A DNA stretch of 64,000 bases from Geminicoccaceae bacterium. Lineage in GTDB: Bacteria; Pseudomonadota; Alphaproteobacteria; Geminicoccales; Geminicoccaceae. Below are positions 25,441 to 34,342 of the stretch, piece after piece. Positions within the stretch are counted from its first letter, which is position 1, and each line of letters opens with the position of its first letter. The notes beneath the pieces were generated by a model. The model was not told the DNA's origin. It ran no database searches and was given only the letters and a program-made list of their open reading frames with translations. The DNA lies in the NCBI GenBank assembly GCA_028285265.1, contig JANQPX010000065.1, forward strand, positions 124,001 to 188,000, given 5' to 3'. The translations under genes were made by a program, and so were the position numbers.

Positions 25441-26475
25441 GTGGGCAAACGCAGAACGCTAAAGGAACTTGCAGAGTCGCTCGATTTGTCGGTCGCCACC
25501 GTCTCTCGAGCGCTAGGCGGCTATGAGGACATCGCGCTCAAGACTAGGGAGCGTGTGGCTGCTAAGGCGCGAGAGATTGGCTATGTTCCGAACAGTGCGG
25601 GGCGCATGCTGGTATCCGGCCGAAGCGGCTTCATTGGATTGACGGTCCCAGCCTCAGGCCCCGCGACCTTTGATAGCTTCATTGGTCAGTTTGTGCTCGG
25701 GCTCGGAGAAGGGCTTGCGGCAGAAGGCTGCGATCTCTTCGTATCGATCGTAAGCGAGGGACAAAGCGAGCTCGATATTCTTCGAAAGCTTGTCGACTCC
25801 GGCCGGGCAGACGCCTTCGTGCTGACCCGCATAGCCGAGAGCGACGAGCGCGTGAGCTTCTTAGCCGAACGTCGGGTTCCTTTTGTTGCGCATGGTCGGA
25901 TGATCGATTCCGACTTCAGCTATGCATGGCTTGATACCGATGGTGCCGCGGCATTTCAGGATGCATTCGAGCGGGTCTACGCGCTTGGTCACCGGCGTTT
26001 CGCCTTGGTTTCTATTGCAGAGCCCATGAATGCCCGGCGCGAGCGCGAGGCAGGGCTAGAGCGGGCCATCAAGGCCGCAAACGATCCGGATATCAGCCTT
26101 CAGGTCGTCCGACGATCGCGAAACAATCTCGATGCCGTCCGAGATGACGTCGCTGCTCTCCTGAAACGCCCCGATAGGCCAACGGCTGTCTTTGGATTGT
26201 TCGATGACTTAGCTCTGGTCGTCATGCAAGAAGCCACACGGCTTGGTATCGCCATCCCAAGTGAGCTCACCGTTATCGGTTTCGATAATCTGACAGCAGC
26301 AGACCTCGCCAGTCCAGGTCTTTCCACATTCGACCAAGATGTACGCGGTAGCGCCCAAACCATTGCCAGCATGGTACAGCTCGTGATGAGCCAACCCCAA
26401 GAGGAACCTCCAACCCATCTCACCATTCCGACATTCGTTGCGCGCGGTAGCCATGGCCCTGCGCCCGAATTGTGA
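25441..26475 (+). CDS. LacI-family transcriptional regulator of the glycosyl-glycerate operon
   Basis: 344 residues, GTG start. The N-terminal helix-turn-helix reads LKELAESLDLSVATVSRALG, followed by the hinge region VPNSAGRMLVSGRSGFIG. The periplasmic-binding-protein-like effector domain fills the rest, with typical segments PFVAHGRM and WLDTDGAAAFQDA. Two operators lie directly upstream, so it probably represses itself and the downstream genes until the imported sugar or a product binds. The gap to the binding-protein gene is 37 bp. Confidence 0.92.
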   Translation: MGKRRTLKELAESLDLSVATVSRALGGYEDIALKTRERVAAKAREIGYVPNSAGRMLVSGRSGFIGLTVPASGPATFDSFIGQFVLGLGEGLAAEGCDLFVSIVSEGQSELDILRKLVDSGRADAFVLTRIAESDERVSFLAERRVPFVAHGRMIDSDFSYAWLDTDGAAAFQDAFERVYALGHRRFALVSIAEPMNARREREAGLERAIKAANDPDISLQVVRRSRNNLDAVRDDVAALLKRPDRPTAVFGLFDDLALVVMQEATRLGIAIPSELTVIGFDNLTAADLASPGLSTFDQDVRGSAQTIASMVQLVMSQPQEEPPTHLTIPTFVARGSHGPAPEL

Positions 26476-26512
26476 AGTAAGTAAGTCCATCACCAAGCAA
26501 GGGAGTATCAAA

Positions 26513-27772
26513 GTGAAAAGAACAACATGGATGAGCCGGACGGCGTTAGCTCTCGTAGCTGTCGCCATCCCGATGACAGCAAATGCCGAAACCCTGTTCT
26601 GGTCGACCCAAGCCAAGCCCGTTGAGGAAACGCAGGCGGTGCGGGAACAGGTCCTTTCAGGTTTTGACGGCGCTGTTGACTATCAGCCCTCAGACGGCGG
26701 CCCATGGCTGACGCGCATGCAGGCCGAGCTTGAAGCCGGCTCTGGAACCATTGGCGTGCTCGGCGGCCTTCACGGCGACTTCACGACGCTGGCGGACGAT
26801 CTTGTTGATCTTTCCAGCATCGATGTCGGCGATGTGAAGTTCAAAGATCTTGGCATGCTTGAGACATCCGAGCAGAAATACATCCCGTGGATGCAAGCCA
26901 CCTATGTGATGGCAGCTAACAAGAAGGCGCTTGAGCATCTGCCGGAAGGCGCTGATGTGATGGCCCTGACCTATGATCAGCTTATTGCCTGGGCGAAGAA
27001 CGTCGCCGATGCGACCGGTAGCCCGAAGTTTGGATTCCCGGCTGGTCCCAAGGGACTTAAGCATCGTTTCTTCCAGGGCTATCTCTACCCGTCCTACACC
27101 AACTCCATGGTCACCAAGTTCCGTTCGGCAGAAGCTGAAACGGCCTGGAATGTCTTCAAGGATCTTTGGCAGTATACCCATCCGGGCTCGCCCAACTTCT
27201 CGTTCATGCAGGAACAGCTGTTGAGCGAGGACGTCTGGATTGCGTTTGATCACACCGCAAGGTTGGCTGATGCATTCAACCAGCGCCCCGATGACTTCAT
27301 CGCCTTCCCAGCACCAGCCGGACCTACCGGTCGAGGCTTTATGCCTGTGGTCGCCGGCGTCGCCGTCCCGTCGACAGCGCCGGACATGAAGGAAGCGCAG
27401 GCACTTGTCGCTTACATGCTGAAGCCAGAGACGCAGATTGCAACGCTTAAGGCCACCAACTTCTTCCCGGTGGTCGATGTTGAGCTGCCGGATGACATGC
27501 CGGCCTCCGTCCGCGAGGCGGGCAAGGCGATTGCCGCCATGTCGGGTGCTGCCGATGCCAATCCGGGCCTTCTCCCGGTCGGCCTCGGTGAGCTCGGTGG
27601 CAAGTTCAGCCAGGTCTACAGCGATACCTTCGAGCGCATCATCCTTGCTGGCCAAGACGTCCGCGCTGTCCTCGACGATCAGTCGAACGCGCTGAGGGCA
27701 ATCATGGAAGAGGCCGGTGCTCCTTGTTGGGCGCCAGATCCGGTATCCGACGGTCCTTGCCCCGTCGAGTAA
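26513..27772 (+). CDS. Extracellular sugar-binding protein (CUT1)
   Basis: 419 residues from the GTG at 26513, chosen because AAGGGAG stands seven bases upstream; the longer frame overlaps the LacI gene. A Sec signal ends at MTANAE. The mature protein has family 1 features (YQPSDGGPWLTRMQAELEAG, a WMQATYVMAANKKAL segment, and DVWIAFDHTARLADAF in the second lobe). A disulphide-like Cys pair (CWAPDPVSDGPC) closes the C-terminus. It feeds the two permeases that follow. By operon context the ligand is probably a glycosyl-glycerate or a related compatible solute. Confidence 0.9.
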   Translation: MKRTTWMSRTALALVAVAIPMTANAETLFWSTQAKPVEETQAVREQVLSGFDGAVDYQPSDGGPWLTRMQAELEAGSGTIGVLGGLHGDFTTLADDLVDLSSIDVGDVKFKDLGMLETSEQKYIPWMQATYVMAANKKALEHLPEGADVMALTYDQLIAWAKNVADATGSPKFGFPAGPKGLKHRFFQGYLYPSYTNSMVTKFRSAEAETAWNVFKDLWQYTHPGSPNFSFMQEQLLSEDVWIAFDHTARLADAFNQRPDDFIAFPAPAGPTGRGFMPVVAGVAVPSTAPDMKEAQALVAYMLKPETQIATLKATNFFPVVDVELPDDMPASVREAGKAIAAMSGAADANPGLLPVGLGELGGKFSQVYSDTFERIILAGQDVRAVLDDQSNALRAIMEEAGAPCWAPDPVSDGPCPVE

Positions 27773-27802
27773 GCCAAAAGCTGGGTCAACGATTCTAACC
27801 AC

Positions 27803-27833
27803 CACCGGGGGCGGGGCACCGCTCCCGGCGGTG
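27803..27833 (+). other. Imperfect GC-rich stem between binding-protein and permease genes
   Basis: CACCG (27803-27807) and CGGTG (27829-27833) close a GC-rich imperfect stem in the 81-bp gap behind the binding-protein stop. It is placed like the perfect repeat at 8807-8855 in the other sugar operon and may likewise favour the binding-protein message. The pairing is imperfect and the role is inferred. Confidence 0.4.
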
Positions 27834-27853
27834 ACAACCGCGCGGGGACGGTT

Positions 27854-28699
27854 ATGAAGCAAGGCACCTTACCGTATTTGTTGTTGCTACCTGCGACGCT
27901 GTTCTTGGTCGTTTTCTTCCTCTATCCGTTTCTTCTTGTTGCAGTCCAAGCTTTCTCAACGGACGGCGGTTTTACCCTCAAGCATTTTCAAACCATGGCC
28001 TCGCATTGGAAATTTTGGCCTGGCTTTTGGAACACGATGATCTTGGCGCTTTGCGTTGTGCCGATCCAAACCTGCATCGCGCTTGCCATGGCCCGGCTGG
28101 TCACGAACATGACCACAGGCCGCGATATCTTCCTCTACATCTTCACCATTCCACTTGGCATCTCGGATCTTGCCGCGGGCATCATTTGGCTCGCCATTTT
28201 TGAGCAGAGCGGTTTTCTCAACACGATGATGCAGTCACTCGGCATCATTAAGGAGCCGACGATCCTGCTAGGCTATCAAAGCGTCTGGATTATCTTCCTC
28301 GCCGTCATTCTCGCGGAAATCTGGCGTGCCACCGCCATCATGCTCGTTATTCTGGTTGCTGGCATGGGCTTGATACCAAAGGAGTATGACGAGGCCGGGG
28401 AAGTCTTTGGCGCCAGTCCATGGCAACGCTTTGTCAGGATCACCTTGCCGCTGCTGAGACCAAGTCTGCAAACGGCACTGATCTTACGAACCATCCTGGC
28501 CTTCGAGGTCTTTGCTGTGGTCGCAGCACTTGGCGGGACCACGCTTCCTGTGTTGATGGGCGAAACCTATGTTTGGCAGTTTGATCTGCAGGACCGCAAT
28601 GTAGCTGCTGCCTACGCCATGGTCATCTTGGCCATTTCCATTGCCTTCACTCTTGTCTTCCTGCGCGTGCTGCGCGTGCCGAAAGGAGCCCAGATATGA
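27854..28699 (+). CDS. Sugar ABC transporter permease (MalF-type)
   Basis: 281 residues with six predicted helices. The EAA loop reads EYDEAGEVFGASPWQRFVRI near residue 180, followed by TLPLLRPSL. The N-terminal helix LLLLPATLFLVVFFLYPFLL is typical. It overlaps the next permease by four bases. Confidence 0.92.
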   Translation: MKQGTLPYLLLLPATLFLVVFFLYPFLLVAVQAFSTDGGFTLKHFQTMASHWKFWPGFWNTMILALCVVPIQTCIALAMARLVTNMTTGRDIFLYIFTIPLGISDLAAGIIWLAIFEQSGFLNTMMQSLGIIKEPTILLGYQSVWIIFLAVILAEIWRATAIMLVILVAGMGLIPKEYDEAGEVFGASPWQRFVRITLPLLRPSLQTALILRTILAFEVFAVVAALGGTTLPVLMGETYVWQFDLQDRNVAAAYAMVILAISIAFTLVFLRVLRVPKGAQI

Positions 28700-29511
28700 G
28701 CCCGCGCACGACCACGGCAGGTCGAACCGGTATTTGGACGGCAACGATCTTTCTCTGCCTTTGGGTCCTGGTTCCGATCTACTTCCTCCTGGTGAATACC
28801 CTGAGTTCACCTGAAGAAGTTACGGCCTTTCCGAAGGCGTACGTTCCCTCGTTCGACACCTCGAGCCTCGCCTTTTTCTGGGGGTTTGCCGGTGTCGGCA
28901 AGGCAATGCTGAATTCGGTGCTGGTCGCAATCATCACCATGATCCTCTCGATCTTGTTGGGTGCACCGGCTGGATATGCGCTGTCGCGTTTCGACTTTCG
29001 TGGCAAGGACGCCTTTCGCATCCTTGTCCTGATGACCCGAGCCTTCCCGCTACCGCTGTTGGCCTTGCCCTTGGCGGTTATGTTCATCCGCACCGGCTTG
29101 GACGACACGATTTTCGGCCTGGCTTTGGTGCACACCACCTTGGCACTTCCCTTCGCCGTGCTGATCACGTTTTCACTCTTCTCAGGCATTCCGGTTGAGC
29201 TAGAAGAGGCGGCGTGGACACTTGGATGCACGCGCGTGGAGGCGTTCATCAAGGTCGTGTTCCCTTTGGTGCTTCCTGGCATCGCCGCGTCGGCCGTGTT
29301 CGCCTTCGTTATCTCTTGGAATGAAGTCTTCGCCGCCTCAGTGCTCACAATCGAAAATCGAACACTGACGGCTTTCTTGCTGCAGAGCCTGGATGTGTCG
29401 CCACTGCATTTGAAGTTTGCAGGCGGTTTCGTCCTGGTTGTACCGGCACTGATCTTCATTTTCATGGTCCGTAAATATCTGTTCGCCATGTGGGGCATTG
29501 CCAACCGCTGA
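28696..29511 (+). CDS. Sugar ABC transporter permease (MalG-type)
   Basis: 271 residues. The EAA loop is LEEAAWTLGCTRVEAFIKVV near residue 175, followed by FPLVLPGIAASAVFAF and a WNEVFAAS segment. It begins within the stop of the previous gene (ATGA) and is followed after 20 bp by the ATPase gene. Confidence 0.92.
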   Translation: MSPRTTTAGRTGIWTATIFLCLWVLVPIYFLLVNTLSSPEEVTAFPKAYVPSFDTSSLAFFWGFAGVGKAMLNSVLVAIITMILSILLGAPAGYALSRFDFRGKDAFRILVLMTRAFPLPLLALPLAVMFIRTGLDDTIFGLALVHTTLALPFAVLITFSLFSGIPVELEEAAWTLGCTRVEAFIKVVFPLVLPGIAASAVFAFVISWNEVFAASVLTIENRTLTAFLLQSLDVSPLHLKFAGGFVLVVPALIFIFMVRKYLFAMWGIANR

Positions 29512-29531
29512 GCGTTGGAGGAGACAACAAG

Positions 29532-30578
29532 ATGGCTGAAATCGAAATCAAGAACGTTGCTAAGGACTTCGGCGCTTTCACCGCCCTGCATTCGGTCGAT
29601 CTGACGATCACAGATCAGGAGTTCATGGTGCTTTTGGGTGCATCCGGTTGTGGTAAGACCACGCTCTTGCGCATTATCGCCGGTCTGGAAACGCCAAGCC
29701 AAGGCGAAGTTTGGATTGGCGGTCGCCGGGTCGATCATCTACCGCCGCGTCAGCGCGGCATCGCCATGGTCTTTCAGAATTATGCCGTGTTCCCGCATCT
29801 CACTGTGTTTGAAAATATCGGCTTTGGTCTGCGCATGGCGAAGCACAACAACGCTGAAGTCGAACAGCGGGTCAAGCGAACGGCCGGGCTGATGCATATC
29901 GACCATCTCCTTGAGCGTTACTCAGGTCAACTTTCCGGCGGTCAGCGACAGCGCGTGGCGGTAGCACGAGCGCTTGCCATGGAACCCGAAGTGATCTTGA
30001 TGGACGAGCCTTTGTCCAATCTTGATGCGCTGCTTCGTCTCGAAATGCGCGCTGAACTCAAGGGCATTCTGGCCGATAGTAAGACGACGACGATTTACGT
30101 CACCCATGACCAGGTCGAGGCGATGAGCCTCGCTGACAGGATCTCCGTGATGCATCAGGGGCGCATTATTCAGGCAGATTCTCCGATCCAGATCTACCGT
30201 AATCCGGCCGCCCACTTTGTCGGTTCCTTCATTGGCAATCCACCGATGAATTTCCTAGCCGCCGAGCGCGTTGATGGCGGACGGTACAAGGTGGCCGGCA
30301 TCGACTATGCAGGCCCAGCCGACGGACCGGCAAAACTGCAGTTCGCCATTCGCCCGGAAGATGTTCATGTCGCAGAGACGGGCCTTGCCGCGACAGTACG
30401 CGTGGTGGAACCACTCGGCCCGCATCTGTTGTTGACCTGTAATGTTGATGGCCAGTCGTTCCGAGCTGTGTTGGAAAGCGATCTCAAGGTCGCGTCTGGC
30501 GACGTCATCAACCTACAGCCAATCGCTGACCGCATACGCTGGTTCGATCCCGAATCGACCCTAGCGCTCGCCGCTTAA
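29532..30578 (+). CDS. Sugar ABC transporter ATPase (MalK/UgpC-type)
   Basis: 348 residues from the ATG at 29532 preceded by TTGGAGGAGA; an upstream in-frame start inside the permease is not used. Walker A GASGCGKTT (about residues 36-44), Q-loop FQNYAVFPH, signature LSGGQRQRV, Walker B VILMDEPLSNLDA and the switch His in YVTHDQ are all intact. A C-terminal TOBE/MalK regulatory region with FAIRPEDVHV follows from about residue 235. It powers the two adjacent permeases and, since the operon at 5785-10139 has no ATPase, could also serve that one. Confidence 0.95.
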   Translation: MAEIEIKNVAKDFGAFTALHSVDLTITDQEFMVLLGASGCGKTTLLRIIAGLETPSQGEVWIGGRRVDHLPPRQRGIAMVFQNYAVFPHLTVFENIGFGLRMAKHNNAEVEQRVKRTAGLMHIDHLLERYSGQLSGGQRQRVAVARALAMEPEVILMDEPLSNLDALLRLEMRAELKGILADSKTTTIYVTHDQVEAMSLADRISVMHQGRIIQADSPIQIYRNPAAHFVGSFIGNPPMNFLAAERVDGGRYKVAGIDYAGPADGPAKLQFAIRPEDVHVAETGLAATVRVVEPLGPHLLLTCNVDGQSFRAVLESDLKVASGDVINLQPIADRIRWFDPESTLALAA

Positions 30579-30589
30579 GGGACTGAGCG

Positions 30590-31876
30590 ATGAACACCGC
30601 CAATGCTTTGGACTTGCGCGAAAAAGCAACTGCGATCCTTCGAGAAAACGATCGTGGCCACTACACCGTGCCGACAAAAGGGCTATACCCCTTCCAATGG
30701 AACTGGGACTCCTGCCTTACAGCCCTTGGACTCGCTCAGATCGACGAGGCCCGTGGTTGGTTAGAGGTAGAAACGCTGTTCGCCCATCAATGGCCGGACG
30801 GCATGGTGCCGCATATCGTCTTTCACGTCGACGACGATGGTTACTTCCCTGGACCCGACATTTGGCAGACCAATCGACCCACGCCAACGTCGGGAATCAC
30901 GCAGCCGGCCGTTGCGGGCTTCGCCGTTCGCCGACTTTATGAACGCGCACAAGACAAGTCGCTTGCCGAGCAGAAGGCCAAAGCACTTCTCCCGTTGATC
31001 GATCGCTGGCACCGGTGGTTCTTCACGAACCGCGATCCCCATAACGAAGGTCTGGTCGCAATCTTGCATCCATGGGAATCGGGCCGCGACAATGCGATCG
31101 ATTGGGACGATGCTCTGGAGCGCGTACCGACCGAGGGCATCCAGCCTTACAGTCGCCGCGATCTGCTGCATGCGGACGCCACACATCGGCCGACGCAGGC
31201 CCAATATGATCGCTATCTATGGCTACTGGAGCATTTCCGTCGACTGAGTTGGGACAATAGCAAGCTGCATGAGGCCTCGCCGTTCAAGGTCGTTGATCCA
31301 GGGTTCAATGCTGTTCTCCTTCGGTCCTGCCAGGATTTGGCGGTCCTTGCCGAAGCCCTTGATGAGAAGGAGATCGCCCGCCGCAATCGAGACTTCGCCA
31401 AGCGTGGGCTTTTGGCAATGGAAGGCCTTTGGAGCGATGAGTACGGCCAGTATCTTTGTCGCGATCGTGTGACCGGTGATTTGGTCGAAAGCCTTTCCGT
31501 CGCAGGAATCCTCGCCGCCTTTGCCTCAATTCCCCCGTCCCGAGCGGAAGAACTCGTCCATCGAATTGAACAGCTCTCGACTCGAAGCCACTTCTTAGTC
31601 GCAAGCCATGATCCGGCCGATCCGCGTTTCGATGGAAAGCGGTATTGGCGAGGGCCCGCTTGGCTCATCATTAATTATCTAATCGCTGATGGTTTGACCC
31701 ACGCCAACCAGATCGACATGGCGGCGCGGCTGCAGAAGACGAGCCTCGATTTGATCGAGAAGAGCGGGTTTGCAGAGTATTATGATCCCCTAAGCGGTGA
31801 GCCGCTGGGTGGGGGTAGCTTTACATGGACGGCGGCTATGGTGCTCCAGTTTCTCCGCGAGGAACATCCGGCGTGA
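30590..31876 (+). CDS. Mannosylglycerate-hydrolase-like glycoside hydrolase (GH63 / MGH1-like)
   Basis: 428 residues, close to the length of bacterial mannosylglycerate and glucosylglycerate hydrolases (about 420-440). Recognisable (alpha/alpha)6-barrel segments are FQWNWDSCLTALGLA (about residues 35-50), QWPDGMVPHI, the TSGITQP segment near 95, HPWESGRDNA, RYWRGPAWLIINYL and the C-terminal GGSFTWTAAMVLQFL. No signal peptide, so it acts on imported substrate in the cytoplasm. The enzymes split alpha-mannosyl- or alpha-glucosyl-D-glycerate into sugar and glycerate. The start lies 11 bp after the ATPase stop, and the end overlaps the isomerase gene. The choice between mannosyl and glucosyl substrate rests on the isomerase context; trehalase-like activity remains an alternative. 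Confidence 0.8.
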   Translation: MNTANALDLREKATAILRENDRGHYTVPTKGLYPFQWNWDSCLTALGLAQIDEARGWLEVETLFAHQWPDGMVPHIVFHVDDDGYFPGPDIWQTNRPTPTSGITQPAVAGFAVRRLYERAQDKSLAEQKAKALLPLIDRWHRWFFTNRDPHNEGLVAILHPWESGRDNAIDWDDALERVPTEGIQPYSRRDLLHADATHRPTQAQYDRYLWLLEHFRRLSWDNSKLHEASPFKVVDPGFNAVLLRSCQDLAVLAEALDEKEIARRNRDFAKRGLLAMEGLWSDEYGQYLCRDRVTGDLVESLSVAGILAAFASIPPSRAEELVHRIEQLSTRSHFLVASHDPADPRFDGKRYWRGPAWLIINYLIADGLTHANQIDMAARLQKTSLDLIEKSGFAEYYDPLSGEPLGGGSFTWTAAMVLQFLREEHPA

Positions 31877-32559
31877 AGCGCTCTGACATCAATCGGATCA
31901 TGGCAGAAGCCGACGAGCTCATCCGCCGTCATGGCTTTGCCCTTCCGCCCTTTGCGTACTGGACGCCCGAGGCGTTCAAGTCCAAAGCGAGCGATGCAGG
32001 CCACATCGTCGATGCGCGCTGCGGCTGGGACATCACTGACTTCGGTGCTGGTAAGTTCGATGAGCTCGGCCTCTTTCTGTTCACTCTCAGAAATGGTCGA
32101 CTTGCCGATCTCACCGCCGGCCGAGGCATGTGCTACGCCGAGAAACTACTGATTTCGCGCCGAGATCAAGTCACGCCGATGCACACCCATAGCATCAAGG
32201 CGGAGGACATCATTAACCGTGGCGGTGCCCGACTGGTGGTCGAGCTCTTTGGGTCCGACGACAATGATGGCTTTGCTCCAGACCGCGGGGTCACTGTTAT
32301 GTGTGATGGAGTCAGCCGCGACGTCGAACCAGGTGGCAAGCTCAGCTTAGCACCGGGCCAAAGTGTCACCCTTATGCCAGGCGATTGGCACGCCTTTTGG
32401 GGGGAGGGCGGTGATGTTCTGGTCGGTGAGGTCTCAACAGTCAATGACGATGAGACAGACAATGTTTTTCGGGATCCGATCGGACGTTTCGCTAACATCG
32501 AGGAAAATGAAGCGCCAACGCATCTTTTGGTAAGCGACTACGGCACGTGGCTGACATAG
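31873..32559 (+). CDS. D-lyxose/D-mannose ketol-isomerase family (cupin)
   Basis: 228 residues from the GTG at 31873, which overlaps the hydrolase stop (GTGA). This length and the N-terminus (KRSDINRIMAEADELI) match bacterial D-lyxose isomerases. The cupin metal site is visible as TPMHTHSIKAEDIINRGG (His, His, Glu) at about residues 99-116 and the later DWHAFWGE. These enzymes interconvert D-lyxose/D-xylulose and D-mannose/D-fructose with manganese. Placed after a mannosylglycerate-hydrolase-like gene, conversion of released mannose into fructose is the simplest role. Confidence 0.9.
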   Translation: MKRSDINRIMAEADELIRRHGFALPPFAYWTPEAFKSKASDAGHIVDARCGWDITDFGAGKFDELGLFLFTLRNGRLADLTAGRGMCYAEKLLISRRDQVTPMHTHSIKAEDIINRGGARLVVELFGSDDNDGFAPDRGVTVMCDGVSRDVEPGGKLSLAPGQSVTLMPGDWHAFWGEGGDVLVGEVSTVNDDETDNVFRDPIGRFANIEENEAPTHLLVSDYGTWLT

Positions 32560-32978
32560 GTCCGATCGAGATCACCAACGATCCTGAGGTGGTGAGGCAG
32601 ATCGAACAGGGGCTTCTGGCATCTCTGTCTTCGATCAATCGGCAGGCCGCCAATCATCGCCGGACATTCTGCCTAAGAGACCAGGAAGAACACCCTATTG
32701 GAGGTGTAACCTCTGCAACCGCTTACGGATGGCTTCACATCGAGATCCTATGGGTTGCAGAGAACGCTCGCGGCCGCGGCCATGGTCGAGCGCTCTTGCG
32801 CGCTGCCGAGGCATTTGGACTTGAGAAGGGGTGCCACGGAGCATGGCTCGAAACCTCCAATGCCGGCGCTTACTCGTTCTATCGACGAATGGGCTATACC
32901 GTCTTCGGCCAACTCGCCAACGAGAGGGATCAATTCCCGCCTGAACATCAACGCTGGTTTTTGAGACATTCCCTTTAA
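32547..32978 (+). CDS. GNAT-family acetyltransferase
   Basis: 143 residues, GTG start overlapping the end of the isomerase by 13 bases. The acetyl-CoA site reads LWVAENARGRGHGRALLRAAE (split over the classic R/Q-x-x-G-x-G/A motif), followed by GCHGAWLETSNAGAYSFYRRMGY, typical of the GNAT C-terminal half. Target unknown. The overlap suggests it is co-translated with the sugar operon, although the function need not be related. Confidence 0.85.
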   Translation: MADIGPIEITNDPEVVRQIEQGLLASLSSINRQAANHRRTFCLRDQEEHPIGGVTSATAYGWLHIEILWVAENARGRGHGRALLRAAEAFGLEKGCHGAWLETSNAGAYSFYRRMGYTVFGQLANERDQFPPEHQRWFLRHSL

Positions 32979-33055
32979 AGGAACGGTTGCGCCGGTCATC
33001 GGCGACGATCGATGACTGCGACCGCCCGAGTCACCGACAGACAGCCACCAAGATA

Positions 33056-33955
33056 CTAGACAAGCGGCTCTTCTTTGAACGCTTCGCGCAAAAAAGCGAT
33101 GAAGGTATCCACTTTAATCGACTCGCCTGAACGGAATGGTGAAACTGCATAGAAGTCTACCGGCTCGGGCTCGTATTCTGGCAAGAGTCGAATGAGTTTA
33201 TTCGCTGCAATCGCATCCGCGACTTCCCAAAGCGACTTTTGCGCAATGCCGCAATGCTGGAGCAGCCAAACGGTTAAGACCTCGTTGCTGCTGCTGGCCA
33301 ACTTGGCTTCAAGTTCGATCTGATGCGCTTTGCCGTTGATTGAAAAACGCATCGTGCCTTTGTTTTGCTGGTGTTGATTGAGAATGAGCAGGGTGTGCTG
33401 CTTTAAGTCATCCAGCGATTCGAGTGGTGGCGCCTTGGCCAAGTATTCAGGGGATGCAACCAGCACTCGACGGTTTGAGGCGATCTTGCGCTGAATCAGA
33501 TTGCTCGGATCATCAAAGCCTGCTCGGATCGCCACGTGAAACTGCTCGTCGACCACCGGTCGGAAACTGTCATCAATATCCAAGAAAACATCGAGATCGG
33601 GATACTGTGCTAGAAAACGATTCATCAGCGGCGCGATCTTGAGACGACCGATCGGCGCGCCGACCGTAACCCGCAGCTTTCCCTTTGGCTTTTCGCTGAA
33701 CTCCGATGCGAGTTGATCAGCGACTTCGAGATCGTCGAGAATCGGTGTGACTTGGTCGAGATAGAGACGTCCCAGGTCCGTCAAGACGAGCTGACGGGTT
33801 GAGCGAATAAAGAGCTTCCCACCGAGATGGCTTTCAAGCGAATCGAGATGTGCACTCGCTGTCGCCGTTGAAATACTTAATCGCCGGGCCGCACCTGATA
33901 GCGATCCCGTCCCGGCAATGACCGAAAATGTCTGGATATGGGTCAGGCTGCTCAA
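33056..33955 (-). CDS. LysR-family transcriptional regulator
   Basis: 299 residues. The N-terminal helix-turn-helix reads FSVIAGTGSLSGAARRLSIS and then ATASAHLDSLESHLGG, followed by the linker helix and the two-lobed effector domain (GKLRVTVGAPIGRLKIAPLM). It belongs to the CrgA/DsdC-like group whose targets vary. The 387 bp upstream has no divergent gene, and its target is not obvious. Confidence 0.9.
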   Translation of the reverse strand: MSSLTHIQTFSVIAGTGSLSGAARRLSISTATASAHLDSLESHLGGKLFIRSTRQLVLTDLGRLYLDQVTPILDDLEVADQLASEFSEKPKGKLRVTVGAPIGRLKIAPLMNRFLAQYPDLDVFLDIDDSFRPVVDEQFHVAIRAGFDDPSNLIQRKIASNRRVLVASPEYLAKAPPLESLDDLKQHTLLILNQHQQNKGTMRFSINGKAHQIELEAKLASSSNEVLTVWLLQHCGIAQKSLWEVADAIAANKLIRLLPEYEPEPVDFYAVSPFRSGESIKVDTFIAFLREAFKEEPLV

Positions 33956-34342
33956 TGGTGAAATCCTATGTCCTTAAAGGGCCGTGATATTGCCTTCGAT
34001 GTTGGCGTAGGCCGCTGCAAACTCAAGAACCCGAACATGACCTTTGTAAAAGTAACGTAAACGTGTAGTGGCGCACATTATAGTATGATTACGACTGTCT
34101 GCGATGGAAGCATTGATTTCGAAGTTTCTAGATAACACGAAATTGTGGAAGCTGCACAGACAACTGGGACTTGCCTCTGCGCAATAGAATGTCCGAACGA
34201 TCATCAATTCCAGTGGTCAAAGAAACCGCCTTAAATCATGCGTTAGAAAAAGCGTCCACTGCCCAAGTGACTGGGCTTCATGATCCGCGTCGCATCGTGG
34301 TTGCCTCTCCCTCTTGAGAGTGTTCGGGTGCCGCACGACCGG
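33956..34342. other. 387-bp intergenic region
   Basis: Between the LysR gene start and the stop of the TAXI-OmpA gene, both on the minus strand. A 77-codon minus frame (33974-34207) lacks coding character. No clear operator or terminator was found. Confidence 0.4.

Noticed and set aside
26690..27862. 390-codon minus-strand open frame
   Set aside because: Antisense to the sugar-binding protein and start of the permease; composition is a codon-bias shadow.
28779..29738. 319-codon minus-strand open frame
   Set aside because: Antisense to the permease and ATPase genes, which carry clear motifs; the antisense protein is low-complexity Lys/Ser/Thr.
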